Shown here piece after piece: positions 31,690 through 41,944 of a stretch of DNA of 64,000 nucleotides (the first letter of the stretch is position 1; each line of letters starts with the position of its first letter). The notes beneath the pieces were generated by a model. It was not told where the DNA came from, made no database searches, and saw only the letters and a list, made by a program, of their open reading frames with translations. Origin of the DNA: Branchinecta lynchi (lineage: Eukaryota; Arthropoda; Branchiopoda; Anostraca; Branchinectidae). The position numbers were made by a program, and so were the translations under genes. The stretch is taken from assembly GCA_023053575.1 (NCBI GenBank), contig JAKZAP010000017.1:3045501-3109500 (forward strand), read 5' to 3'.

Positions 31690-32560
31690 GGAACAAGACC
31701 AAAGTTTCGATGGGATCCCAAAATTTAATGTCTCATCCAGACAATTGGGTCCTGTCTTCTCCAGACTTCTTAAGCATTTTTACTACAAAAATTCAGAAAC
31801 AGATTAAGGCCAAATAGCTAATCATCTGAGAAATGAAGTTCAGATAAGGATTCAGCATGTGTGTTTACCCCTATAAGTCATATTTATTTTGACGAAACTG
31901 ATCGAAACTTCCTACCATAGCTTACGTCTACCAAATTTCTGGTTTCTACCGAATTCGGAAACTACTTATCCGACAGAATAACAAAGCTCAAAAACGAATT
32001 ATCGAACATCCAATCAACTTCAAATAAAGCTTTAACTCATAACAAATTTTCCGGTTTCAGCCGGATTCCGGGCGACCTATGCGTCCGGTTAAAAAACGAT
32101 TGTCACATACGGATTCAGCATCTCTTCTTACCCCTAATCAAAATCTAATCAAGTAGGCCACAAATAAGACTGAACTACTTGTCCGGCAAAGAAATGGTTT
32201 TAATAATCCTGTTCAGCATGTATTTCTACCCCTAAATCGAACACCTAATCAACTTCAAATAAAACTTTCGCTTTTAAAAAATTTTACGGTTTTGGCCGGA
32301 TTCCGGGCGAAGTACTTGTCCGGGGAGAAAATAGTTTTCACCATCGTGTTCAGCATGTTTTCTTACCCCATAATCGACTATAATAGTTTAAAATTTATTT
32401 GTTTGCCCCTTAATTTAAACCCCCTCCCCTACCCCTAAATGTAGGGCTACAGGGCCCGCCTAAGAACTCTACCTTACTCTTGAATCAAAGAACCCTTTGA
32501 ACCCCCTCCCCGGACAACTTTTGTGACGTCATAGGTATCCCATAGGTATCACCGTAACTT
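31690..32560 (-). mobile_element. GGATCCC-bounded repeat element, copy 3 (inverted)
   Basis: Read on the minus strand it has the same leader, monomers and GGATCCC end (31706-31722 on plus) as the plus-strand copies, but is shorter and more diverged. Together with copies 2 and 4 it forms a large inverted arrangement around 31.2-32.6 kb. Confidence 0.55.
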
Positions 32561-32649
32561 TTTTTCTATGTCTTGGTATCCCTAAATCGAACAAAAAAGA
32601 CCTGATAAAGACATAACACGATGCCTACCGAATTTCTGTTTTTTACACT

Positions 32650-33790
32650 TTTCCGGTTTTTGGGATCCCAAAACGTAAGTGGAGGGATACCTATGACATC
32701 GCAAAAGTTGTCCGTCCGTCCATCTGTCCGTCTGTAAGCACGATAACTCTCGAAGGGAATGAGATATTTTGATGAAACTTGGTGTGAGGATTCGTCGGGT
32801 CGTCGGACTAGTCAAGTTAGTAGATGGGCTTTGTAGCCCTACATTTAGGGGTGGGGGAGGGGGTTCAAATTAAGGGGCAAACAAAATATTTTGAAACAGC
32901 TAATTTTATAGTCGATTATGTGGTAAGAAGACATGCTGAAAACGATGATGAAAACCATTTATCGGACAAGTAGTTCGCCCGGAATCCGGCCGAAACCGGA
33001 AAGTTTGTTAAAAGTAAAAGTTTGATTTGAAGTTTATTAAATGTTCGATTTAGGGATAGGAAGACATGCTGAGGACGATGGTGAAAACCATTTTCTTGAC
33101 GGACAAGTAGTTCGCCCGGAATCCGGCCCAAACCGGAAAGTTTGTTAAAATTAAAAGTTTTATTTGGAGTTGATTAGATGTTCGATTTGGGGCATGAAGA
33201 CATGCTGAACACTTATGTGAACAAATTTTCTACCTGGACATGTAGTTCCCCCCCCCCCCCCGAATCCGGCCAAAACCAGAAAATTGTTGGAAGCTTAAGT
33301 TTTATTTCTAGTTGATTAGATAACCGATTTAAGGGTAAGAAGAGATGCTGAATCCGTGTTTGACAATCATATTTTTCCCGGAAATATAGTTCGACCGGAA
33401 TCCGGCTGGAGTCGGAAAATTTGTTATAAGTTAAATTTTTATTTGAAATTGATTAGATGTTCATTATTGGGGAAAGAAGATACCCTGAGTTCGTTTTTGA
33501 GCTTTCTTTTTTCGCCGGACAAGTAGTTCTGGAGTTTGGCCGAAAACAGGAAATTGGCAGAAGTGGCAGGAAGTTTTCGTCAAAAATAGATATAATTTAT
33601 AGGGGTAAACACACATGCTGAATCCATATCTGAACTTGGTTTTCTCAGACGACTAGCTATTTGGCCTTAATCTGTTTCTGAATTTTAATTGTAAAAATGT
33701 TCAAGGAGTCTGGTGATGACTGGATCTGGCTAAGACAAGACCCAGTTGTCTGGATCAGATATTGAATTTTTGGGATCCCGTCGAAACCTT
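32650..33790 (+). mobile_element. GGATCCC-bounded repeat element, copy 4
   Basis: It runs from GGGATCCCAAAACGTAAG near 32660 to TTTTTGGGATCCCGTCGAAA near 33785, with a core of about five monomers. A C-run at 33249-33260 interrupts the otherwise conserved TAGTTCGCCCGG word. Confidence 0.6.
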
Positions 33791-33899
33791 TGGTCTTGTT
33801 ACCGTCGTTACTGTAAACTAAGCAGGAAAAACGTAGCAGAAAAACGATTCAAGCTGCCAGGTTCACCGACCATCGATACTCTAAACCACTTGATCCAGC

Positions 33900-34600
33900 A
33901 ATTATAAGAACTACAAAAATACCAGTTTTTGCCGTATTCCGTACGGACTACTTGTCCGGCACAGACAAACTTCACTTATGGATTCACTACTTATTATAAC
34001 CCCTGCATAGAATTTCTAATCGACTTCAGAAAAAACTTCTACTTCTGCAAATTTCTTGTTTTGGCCGAATTATGGCGAAATATTTGTCCGGTAAGAAAAG
34101 AACTTGGAAACGGATTCAGCATGTTGATCCTTACCCCTACATTGAACCTCTAAGTAAGTTCAGATAAAATAGTCAAATAATGCATAAAACGGATACGCCA
34201 GCTTATAGCTGACATATCCGTTTTATGCATTATTTAAATATATATTTCAAAGTCAGCTTGGGCTCAAGGAATATTTTTCAGATAAAAGTTTTACTTTTAC
34301 CAATTTTTTTATTTTTCCCGGATTCCGACGAGCTAATTGTCCGGCGATAAAATAAGTCGCAGATATGGAATCAGCATGTTTCCTTATCCCTAAATCCACT
34401 AAAGTATACATTATTTTCGACCCTTAATTTGGAACCTTCACCGCTAAATATAGGAGCTCTCCGGAGATCATCTATGAACCTGACCTTACAGATCCTCATA
34501 CCAAGTTTGAACAAAAACATCGCAAACCCTTCGTGTGCTATTCTGCTAACAGACAGACGTACGGACAATCTTTACGAAGTCATCAGTATCCCGTCACTAA
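33900..34600 (-). mobile_element. degenerate inverted copy 5, holding two short insertions
   Basis: CTACTTGTCCGG and the reverse complement of the leader (CATCAGTATCCCGTCACTAA at the right) identify a decayed minus-strand copy. The short insertion at 34162-34275 lies within it. Confidence 0.4.
34162..34275 (+). mobile_element. short retroposon-like insertion A (11-bp target duplication)
   Basis: The flanking direct repeats TTCAGATAAAA (34151-34161 and 34276-34286) bracket a 59-bp palindrome (ATAATGCATAAAACGGATA and its inverse). The palindrome is followed by the conserved end TTTCAAAGTCAGCTTGGGCT and CAAGGAATATTT. Confidence 0.55.
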
Positions 34601-34614
34601 CGTTTTAGGTTCCT

Positions 34615-34782
34615 TTATTCAAACAATGTTTTCAACGGATACGTCAGCGACGATTCTTCGTAGCTGACTTGGAAACGGAAGAATCGTAGCTGACGTATCG
34701 TAAGAAGAATCGTAGCTGACGTATCCGTTGAAAACATTGTTTGAATAAATGTTTCAAAGTCAGCTTGGGCTCAAAGAATATT
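34615..34782 (+). mobile_element. short retroposon-like insertion B (12-bp target duplication)
   Basis: The flanking direct repeats are GTTTTAGGTTCC (34603-34614 and 34783-34794). The inside is a palindrome of arms TTCAAACAATGTTTTCAACG then GATACGTCAGC with a repeated inner hairpin. The same 3' end follows as in insertion A (TCAGCTTGGGCTCAAAGAAT). Confidence 0.6.
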
Positions 34783-35381
34783 TGTTTTAGGTTCCCCAAA
34801 ACAATATATAAATACTTAAAATTTTTGAAATGTTATAATTGAACCTAAAAGTCCAGGATCTAATCTGAGTGATCTGTACAATCCAGACGGGAGAATGCTT
34901 CCGAAATGACTCCTTTATATAAAAAAGAACTTCACTCTTCCGTATTCTCGAGAGTGATAGCCAGCTTATAGTACTAGTTACCCCATTAACCCTCAGACTT
35001 TAGGGAGTAATGCGCGAACTTTGAGGAAGTGACACACAGTCAAATCGCAGCAACACTAGCTCCACTAGCGGATACGAACATCCCTACCGAAACTCAATCA
35101 ATCGGAGAGCAAAATTATTTTGCTTCGAGCGATCGTTAACGAGCGCTGGCTAGAATTTCTATGTCCGCCACTTCACGCAGCGAACAAAGCGAGCTGGGCG
35201 GCGCGGCGACGGAGGCCCATTTTTGATGCATGGGATGGATAGGTCTTCGCATTGCTCCCTAGAGTTATTTTGCTCTGAGACCGACACTAACCAAGGCAAG
35301 GAAATGGAAGCCGTCCAGTTTTGCAGAAGGTTAAGATGCAATAATCCTGTCTCTTAGCGATTTTCCTCTTTAAAATTACAG

Positions 35382-35478
35382 GTACATGCCGAACATTCCA
35401 GCGGTATTTCTACGCTCTCGGCTGGATTTGGCTGTACTCACTCTTCTGGGCAGTTATGCCTTTAGTAGGCTGGGGCAG
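35382..35478 (+). CDS. host exon: transmembrane helix 4 of an opsin-like receptor
   Basis: A 97-bp exon lies between a T-rich tract ending ACAG (35378-35381) and a consensus donor GTAAGT (35479-35484). It starts in phase 1 and ends in phase 2. The 31 full codons include FYALGWIWLYSLFWAVMP followed by LVGWG. A conserved Trp in the helix, Pro near its outer end and the PLxGWG exit are the signature of opsin transmembrane segment 4 (compare PP-FGWS in rhodopsins and PLLGW in peropsin-type opsins). Opsins are retinal-binding G-protein-coupled receptors. The class cannot be fixed from one exon. The partner exons are not seen within contig B, so they lie in large introns beyond the contig ends, or this is an orphan fragment. 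Confidence 0.7.
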
Positions 35479-36252
35479 GTAAGTCTGAAGTTCGCTCCTA
35501 GATAAGCTTTTTAAACTCAGTTCTACCTCCGCTCCAGCAGTATGTCCCTGCTTGGAAATAACGTTTTCGGGAGGGAGCATACTGTAAAAAGTTTCTCTGA
35601 GTAAGGATTAAAGTTAACTGCAGTATTTGCTACTCGGACTAATCTTATCTCTACTGAGATAAGCTGAATCCGAATTAGAGATAAGATTATCTTTTTAGAG
35701 ACAGGATTAAATATTCTTTGAGCCCAAGCTGACTTTGAAACAAGAGACAGGATTAATCCCAGAAGCAAATACTCCACGATTTTTTTTTACATTTTTTTTT
35801 TTTTTAATAAGCACTGATAGATTATTTTAGATTATATATGGGGTTTATTGGAAAAAAATACTAAGAACTAAAAAACCCTCTAGAAGTTTACACTTGTTAA
35901 GAGGTTTAACAAACCCCCTTTGAGAGATTAACCTACATAACACTATAATAAAGAAAGAAATAAGAAAAAGAGAGGAAGAGAAAAGAAAAAAATAAACAAA
36001 ACACTTACTCGGTTCCTGGTCGAACCCCCAACAAAAAAAAAATCTGTACACTCCAAAATCCCGTCTCCAGAAACAAACAAAACCAAATAAATAAATAAAG
36101 AATAAATGAATAAATAAACATAACGGAATCTGGGCCAACCTGAGAACGACTCAAATCAACATAAAACGATTTAAAACTCATATTGGTGGAGACAAAGGGT
36201 TTTAAGATCTCGACGGAACTCACACAAATTCTCTGACCTTCTTAACGATTCT
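35479..36252. other. gene-free stretch, probable intron of the opsin-like gene
   Basis: This is AT-rich sequence after the donor. It contains a foldback around 35620-35772 (GTATTTGCT ... AGCAAATAC at the ends, ATCTTATCTCTA with its inverse inside) and the 33-bp insertion at 35710-35742. Nothing else recognised before the gap. Confidence 0.4.
35710..35742 (-). mobile_element. 33-bp retroposon-like insertion C (13-bp target duplication)
   Basis: The perfect 13-bp direct repeats AGAGACAGGATTA (35697-35709 and 35743-35755) flank just 33 bases. On the minus strand these are the 3' end shared with insertions A and B, ending CTCAAAGAATATT. It is thus the shortest, 5'-truncated copy of that family. 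Confidence 0.6.
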
Positions 36253-36352
36253 NNNNNNNNNNNNNNNNNNNNNNNNNNNNNNNNNNNNNNNNNNNNNNNN
36301 NNNNNNNNNNNNNNNNNNNNNNNNNNNNNNNNNNNNNNNNNNNNNNNNNNNN
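36253..36352. other. assembly gap, 100 N
   Basis: Exactly 100 N. Integrase coding sequence resumes directly to the right of it; the left side is unrelated to the Polinton. Confidence 0.95.
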
Positions 36353-36665
36353 GAACATTTACGTATCGACTGAATACATCAATGATAACCAACAGATAGC
36401 GATATGGATGATTGTGCTTTATCAGGTGTTTATCCAGTATAAGCAAATCCGACTGAGCAAACTCACCAGGGTAAAGGGCTTTGGTGCGACGATAATGATC
36501 AGCCCTGAGGCGCCTATTTCGATGTAACGTATAACTTTCTTCACTTTCCAAATGCTTCAGAGCTGATTGTAATGGAACGTTCGCGGCACGAGCTAAAACA
36601 CCTGGAGCAGAAATACTTCCAACCTCACCAATGTTCCGATAGATATTTCCTAATGAGTCATCCAT
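36353..36665 (-). CDS. Polinton integrase, N-terminal part (cut by assembly gap)
   Basis: The frame starts with an ATG at 36665, overlapping the upstream gene by 16 bases, and runs into the gap after VIIDVFSRYV. It contains a basic N-terminal domain (HRNRRLRADHYRR) and the first catalytic Asp in FAQSDLL. By alignment to the usual integrase pattern, the next residues should be the PLK-KTGKE block. That is exactly what contig A starts with at 18961. The intact N-terminal half and the intact C-terminal half thus meet at the same point. Function: cut-and-join of element ends into target DNA with 6-bp duplications. Confidence 0.8.
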
Positions 36666-37378
36666 TTCCCTTTCAGAGATATACCCTTATCAGACTGTTG
36701 ACTCATCAGTCGAGAAGCCACTGATCGTGTTGTTCGTGGGCGAGGGGTGCTTGCAGAGTGAGGGGTAGAGACTGCCGTACTAGGACTAAATACACTTTGA
36801 AAATGTGTACTCAGAGATTTCCATCCATTTTTTTCTTCTTCAAATTGCTTCAAAGTTTGGAGTACCGACTTATTGTTAATAAGACTATGTGGTACTTTTG
36901 AACCAATAAGAAATTCGTACACATGATCGTCTACACAGTTTAAACGTCGTTTATTTGATATTAAATCGTGTAATAAGTCAACGATGGAATATCTGGACCC
37001 CATAATTTCAATCTCTGGGTCACCAGGAGAATAGCTCACATTTTGAGTAGTAATAAAATACTGCACGAGACGTCTCGCTTTCTCCTGGTAAGAAAGAGGC
37101 AACGCTAGGACAATGTCTGTGTTTGTGTCTGTCACTGGAGAAGACGGATGCGGAGGTGGGGCCTTTGATGGCGTACTATCTTTCACAATATCCACTTTGA
37201 CCGGTTTTTGAAGTTGAGGTTTAATCTTATAAATACGTTGAACTCCAGATTGTAGCAGTGATAGCTTAATATCATCTTCAACAGCTGGATCACTAAGGAA
37301 ACTGCCTAGAGCATCTTCAAATCGACGTGAAGGGGATAGAGCAACTTCTATTGGTGTGAGTTTATAAGCTTTAGCCAT
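36650..37378 (-). CDS. conserved Polinton protein of unknown function, next to integrase
   Basis: A 242-residue frame taken from MAKAYKLTPIEV (ATG 37378), one base after the previous gene's stop; an in-frame ATG at 37396 is also possible. The middle holds LPLSYQEKARRLVQYF and, after a GDPEIEIMGSRY turn, IVDLLHDLISNK. This matches a recurrent Polinton protein whose pattern is a helical KARxLL segment followed by I-G-x-x-I-V-D-L-I. The C-terminal third is low-complexity, Ser/Thr/Pro/Arg-rich. Its place between the small protein and integrase is conserved in the family. The role is not established. It is encoded compactly with overlaps on both sides. Confidence 0.6.
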   Translation of the reverse strand: MAKAYKLTPIEVALSPSRRFEDALGSFLSDPAVEDDIKLSLLQSGVQRIYKIKPQLQKPVKVDIVKDSTPSKAPPPHPSSPVTDTNTDIVLALPLSYQEKARRLVQYFITTQNVSYSPGDPEIEIMGSRYSIVDLLHDLISNKRRLNCVDDHVYEFLIGSKVPHSLINNKSVLQTLKQFEEEKNGWKSLSTHFQSVFSPSTAVSTPHSASTPRPRTTRSVASRLMSQQSDKGISLKGKWMTH

Positions 37379-37379
37379 T

Positions 37380-37702
37380 TTATAGAGCAGCTCCAACTAA
37401 ACTGGATATGATCGGTAAAAGAATACTGAAAAAGCTTCCACCGATTTGCACTAAGCGTTTCCGTTTTATTTTTATACCAGATCGTTTTGCTAGAGCTCGA
37501 ATAACCGAACGATGCTTACTCGCTTGCTTCCTGACAGCATCTGATACCTCAACATTACCACCTGCTAGATTTAAACACAATTCCGATAAGGCTTTGACAA
37601 AATCATTATCGAGATTTTTTAAGATTGCTTTCGAAGTTTTGGCTTTGCTTTCGCCAATAATATGAAAAGAGGGTGATTCTCATGTAACTTCTTCAACGAC
37701 AT
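37380..37702 (-). pseudogene. small basic Polinton protein with hydrophobic tail, frameshifted
   Basis: The ATG at 37702 overlaps the ATPase stop by 10 bases. About 25 codons are open in the first frame (to around 37628) and the rest, to the stop at 37380, is open in another frame. One small indel near 37626-37632 therefore separates the halves. The C-terminal part has the recurrent Polinton pattern: a helical segment, a basic stretch (IKIKRKRLVQIGG) and a hydrophobic Gly/Ala-ended tail. Such proteins recur beside the ATPase gene in Polintons and may be virion or membrane-associated. The frame break could be real decay or a base-call error. Confidence 0.6.
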
Positions 37703-38358
37703 TTTCGTGACTGGTGGTTCAGACTTGAAGTATTAGGTATATATACTGTACATCCCTCTTTATCTAAGAGATCTGACAAGACCCGTAATTCTTCTGGTGT
37801 ATTTTGATTCAGGTCCAAAACAATGTAACCGTATGGCTGAGATGTAGCCATTTTATAGGCAGCAAGTAAAAATCCAGGCAGCCCCGGGAACACTTGACGG
37901 TTTAACGTAATCAGTGAACTGGAATCACGCACAACTCGATAAATGATATAATAAGTACAATTCAAGGCAAGTGTTCGAAAACTTTTACTTGGGTAGTACA
38001 GATTATGAGTAATACTAAATACAGAAATGTTTTCATGATGACTGCGAATAGTAAACAAATTAAGCAGTTGTTCACTGTAATTGTCAAATGACTCCGCTAA
38101 ATCATCTAAGATCAATAGCGTAGAACTCCTTAACATTTCGAACACGTCCAATCCTTGTACAAATTGTGTGTCTGGGATCAACTCTTTAATTCTGTCATAA
38201 AGAGGTTGCCAGGATGCATAGCAGACGACTACATGATCAGGGACTTCAGAAAACATTTTTTCTCGTTGTTCAATGATACGAGTTAGTAGGGTTGTTTTTC
38301 CACTCGAAGAAGGACCGCAAAGAATTGCACGGAAAGGGGTTTGGAAACTGAAAGTCAT
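37693..38358 (-). CDS. Polinton genome-packaging ATPase (FtsK/HerA type)
   Basis: An intact 221-residue frame. The Walker A motif GPSSSGKT is at residues 15-22 and Walker B LLILDD ends at Asp85-Asp86. A downstream SITHN sensor-like motif fits A32-type packaging ATPases. In Polintons and related viruses this enzyme drives DNA into preformed capsids. A TATA box (38392-38397) precedes it, making it the first gene of a cluster running through integrase to protease on the same strand. The upstream polymerase gene has its own poly(A) signal in the 164-bp spacer. Confidence 0.85.
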   Translation of the reverse strand: MTFSFQTPFRAILCGPSSSGKTTLLTRIIEQREKMFSEVPDHVVVCYASWQPLYDRIKELIPDTQFVQGLDVFEMLRSSTLLILDDLAESFDNYSEQLLNLFTIRSHHENISVFSITHNLYYPSKSFRTLALNCTYYIIYRVVRDSSSLITLNRQVFPGLPGFLLAAYKMATSQPYGYIVLDLNQNTPEELRVLSDLLDKEGCTVYIPNTSSLNHQSRKCR

Positions 38359-38391
38359 GTTTACTCTCTGGCCACTAAAGGTAGACTAAGC

Positions 38392-38397
38392 TTTATA
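38392..38397 (-). promoter_or_regulatory. TATA box upstream of the ATPase gene
   Basis: TATAAA on the minus strand lies 34 bases before the ATG at 38358. It suggests transcription of the ATPase-to-protease cluster separately from the polymerase gene. Confidence 0.5.
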
Positions 38398-38426
38398 TGT
38401 CAGAGAATCACGGGATATAGACATTT

Positions 38427-38432
38427 TTTATT
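38427..38432 (-). terminator. poly(A) signal of the polymerase gene
   Basis: AATAAA on the minus strand lies about 90 bases after the PolB stop at 38523. Confidence 0.5.
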
Positions 38433-38522
38433 TACACCAGAAAAAAAAAACAACAACAAAAAACAAAACAACGATCAACAAACATGTTTATAGAATGGGG
38501 CGAGGACGTCTACAAAATACCA

Positions 38523-41500
38523 CTAGCAATTACGCGCTAACTCTTCTAATATCTTTAAACTGTCTCTGTACTCAACACACTCAGGGGTATCGGAAACACT
38601 GTAGTGTCCATATGGTACAACATCTACCCCATTTTCCATCACATAACACTTGTCTGATACAGCAGATAGAGCAACCTTGGTAAACTCGATACTATAATTT
38701 ATCATCTTTTGTGAACGAATAGCTTTCAGTGAGGCTGTGACACCTTTCCCTTGTTGAACAACGCCGTGGAAAGTATCGTATGTAAAGTGGTTCTTTACAT
38801 ACGCACGAGGAACCCCTTTGCATCCAATTTTTGGTCCTTCTTCTGTTTCGAAGAAATAGGATTTTGGACCGACTATGACCCCCCTTTTAACCCACCCACT
38901 CCCCGTTTCACTTTTACAAAATCCCAGAAGGTTTGATGGACGCATGGTCACCAATGCCCCATACTTCTCTTTGTCCCAATTAGTGTAGTCTGTATGCCTT
39001 TGCATAAAATCCAAAGTCAGATCACCTGCCAGGTCTGAGGTGTGAATAAGCAGACCCAATGAATCAGTGTCAAAGACCTCAACTTGACCGTCAGCAGGCC
39101 ACTGGGTCTTGACGACATCATAAAAATATTCAAGCATGATCTTTTTCGACACCTCTAAAATGGAAATCCCAACCCCGATTGGCTTATTGAAATAAATGTT
39201 TCGACTCTTCCGGGTCATGACCACAACATCATTTTCCAAGATTGTAAAATTATGGAAGTTGTGGTCAGCTAGGATATGTCGACATTCTTGTACGGAACTG
39301 ACAACATCGCAACGTTGACGGTTCCGTTTGCTCTCGCACATTTTACCATACGCCGAATTCATGAACAGTTTCATGATGGATTTGCGTACTTCCGAAACCG
39401 CTTGGGAACGTTTCTGTACAAAGTGATCCACGAATTTTTCCATGAAGTTCTTTTGGTGAAAAACTAGAACCTTATGAATTCTGGTAACTTCAAAACCATG
39501 AGCAATCATCCATTTGAGGAAAATGCCATGAACTACAAAGTTTTTTTTCGGGACGAAATCCGCAATCAATTTCTTTTTTGAGGGAGTCCAATGGGAACCT
39601 TGGGTGATGAGATGACGATTGTAGGGACTCAACATTTCTTTCGTCACCGGTTTATTTTCGGGTGGGAAGGGGAAATCTTTACACAGATCATGAAATTCTG
39701 GTGGGATACACCCATCGATTTCAAACATATACCCCTTGTCACCATAGGGGGCAAAAGTGGACAGATCAGGATATCCATCTTCACAGAGGAATCGAAACCC
39801 TCCCACTGGCAATGGATATGATTTCATGACTTCAGGGTATAAGGAATTCCGGTCAAGGACAACAGCATAAGTGGGATCCTGTGGATCATTTGGCTTGGAT
39901 TCAAAAACCCGCCTCCCATGAAAAGTTAATCCCCCCCTCAGCCCACGTTCAAAAAACTGACGAATTTCCGGATCGGAAATTAGTTCGATGCTTTCACCAG
40001 AAAAAAGGAAAACCAAGTCATAGGTTAAGTGTGGTGTTGAAAAGTAATATCCTATTTCCAATTGGGAATCATCAAACACTTCATCAGCAAAAGTGGAGAC
40101 AATATCCCCCAAACATAAAACGTCACTCATAAGATAGAGGAGACAGTAGTCTCGTAATGTATGACACCCTCCAACAGCCCAGACCCGTTGCGCAAAATCA
40201 TACCTCTCCTGTGAGCAGTCTTTGTCCTTCAGTGAGTCATAAAAGTCAGTAATGTCAGGTAGTTCAGTGTCCTCGAACTTGTCAAAGTTGCTACAATACT
40301 CATAGGGGTAACAACCCTTTTGAGTAAGCAGCTCGTACAGTTCAGGTGTATCTTGGACCCTCTGGTGTTGTCTGAGTAAAGTAAAGCTGTTTGGGTCATC
40401 ACCTTTCCGCACTTGTATCAGCTCTTCCAAAGATTTCGGGTAGAAAGCCATGAAATCCAAAAATCGCAACTTGTTGGCAACCTCAACCCGTTAATATTTA
40501 CCCGCCACGATACGTCGAAGAAAACAATTTTCTCGCTTGATTTTGGGACAATCGTGATATGAAAAGAATCCTTGACCCACAACGAATCATTTTGAACCCC
40601 TTTCGTTTTTGCAAATGTGCGAAGAAGGAAGTTTTTATCATACTGGATGTTATGAACGTACACATTCACTAACATTTTAGCCCGAAGATTCAAGTTACAA
40701 CGTTGATGGCTGACCCCCCTGAAGTTAGACCCCCCCGCCTCCCCCGAGTCTAAGTGAGAATGGTCTCGTACAACGATATCTATACTCGAGAACTTTTCCT
40801 TACAAATCCAACAGGTGTCAGATTGTAATCTTTCAGTGTCAGCTGGACTTATTTTCATAGGAAAATTTACATTGCGGTAGTCTGCCAATATCCCGTTTGC
40901 AACTTCAATTAACTTCGTGGCAGTACTATCCATACAGTTTTCTCCAAAATATTCGTGGTAACCAACCAAAGTCTTTGGAGTATCGATCATACCATGTCGA
41001 ATGTGCGCAAACGCCGCTGCACATGGTACGTGTCGTTTCTGTCGGTCAGTATCGTCATCAACGTCCTGTAAGACTGCTTCACAGTCGAGGACAATTTTGT
41101 CACGCTGTCTGAGCCGATGGTGATGATTTTCAAATTGGTAGTTAACCCTTTCCCCGTTCGGATATGTAATGACTTGTCGCCCATGGGAACTACAGTGGAA
41201 AACATGTTCATCAAACGTCCGTTCCGTACGGAAGGCGTATAAACAAAAAGGACAGTAGAACTTTGACTTTTGTTTACATCCTGCATTCAGCAACCGACTT
41301 GGGTCAACAATGGGGAAAAAATGCCCATACTGATCTTCCTGTGCATCATCATCCCAAGGCGATGGCTCATAGAGGAGGAAAACGTGATGTTTGGGTTTGA
41401 GGATGGAAGGGGTACGGACTGGATAAAGCAAGCCTTTGGCATCTTTCTTTTTGGGGTAAACTTCAAAAAATGCTTCATTCGGATGACTCGTCAGTGGCTC

Positions 41501-41944
41501 ATACCTTAAAACCGTAATGCCAATACTTTTGTTGGAATTTTCGCGTTCAAACTTGGTTATATCTGCAATTTTTGAAGGGTAATTTATCGTCTTAAAATTC
41601 AATGTTGGGAATTCCTTACCCTCTGCCTGCAGACGTGATAGATGACTCTGACTTGCATCTTTCTGTAAAGGTTTATGTCCCGCTTGGATAACAGCCCACA
41701 TGAAACATTTTGTGCCCGTGTCAAAGTTGATCATTTGCACCCCCCGTTTATTTAGATCGGGATGATACTTTTCACGGTTGTGCCCTCCCCCCCCTATAAT
41801 TGGAACCCCCTTCGGATCTTGCGCTATTGAGACATCAACCGATTCTACCCCCAGAAATTGAAGTTGACTTGAAGTTGAGGAGGAGAATGAACCAGCAGAA
41901 CAAGAAGAAATTGTAATCGACTCATCGCCAGAGGCTCCTCCCAA
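38523..41944 (-). pseudogene. Polinton protein-primed DNA polymerase B, frameshifted and N-terminally truncated
   Basis: The first part (41944 to about 40490) has the pre-exonuclease region (INFDTGTKCFMWAV), an exonuclease-like LDCEA and an HNH/endonuclease-VII-like zinc motif (CWICKEKF ... RDHSHL ... HQRCNLN). Exo II (HNIQYDKNFL) follows. The second part (about 40490 to 38523) has Exo III (YLMSDVLCL), then Pol A DRNSLYP (residues 206-212 of the frame from 40469), Pol B NSAYG (371-375) and Pol C DTDS (467-470). All catalytic motifs are present. A single frame change near 40470-40495 separates the parts. There is no ATG at the 5' end: the frame opens at a TTG beside the LINE inserted at about 42.0 kb, so the usual N-terminal extension is missing. 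Replicates the element by protein priming. Confidence 0.85.

Noticed and set aside
24083..33790. CRISPR-like regular repeats
   Set aside because: The units are about 133 bp, diverged and directly adjacent with no unique spacers, and the DNA is eukaryotic.
36171..36252. Integrase frame continuing through the second N gap into 36171-36252
   Set aside because: The residues left of the gap do not resemble integrase, and the DNA is AT-rich contig B sequence.
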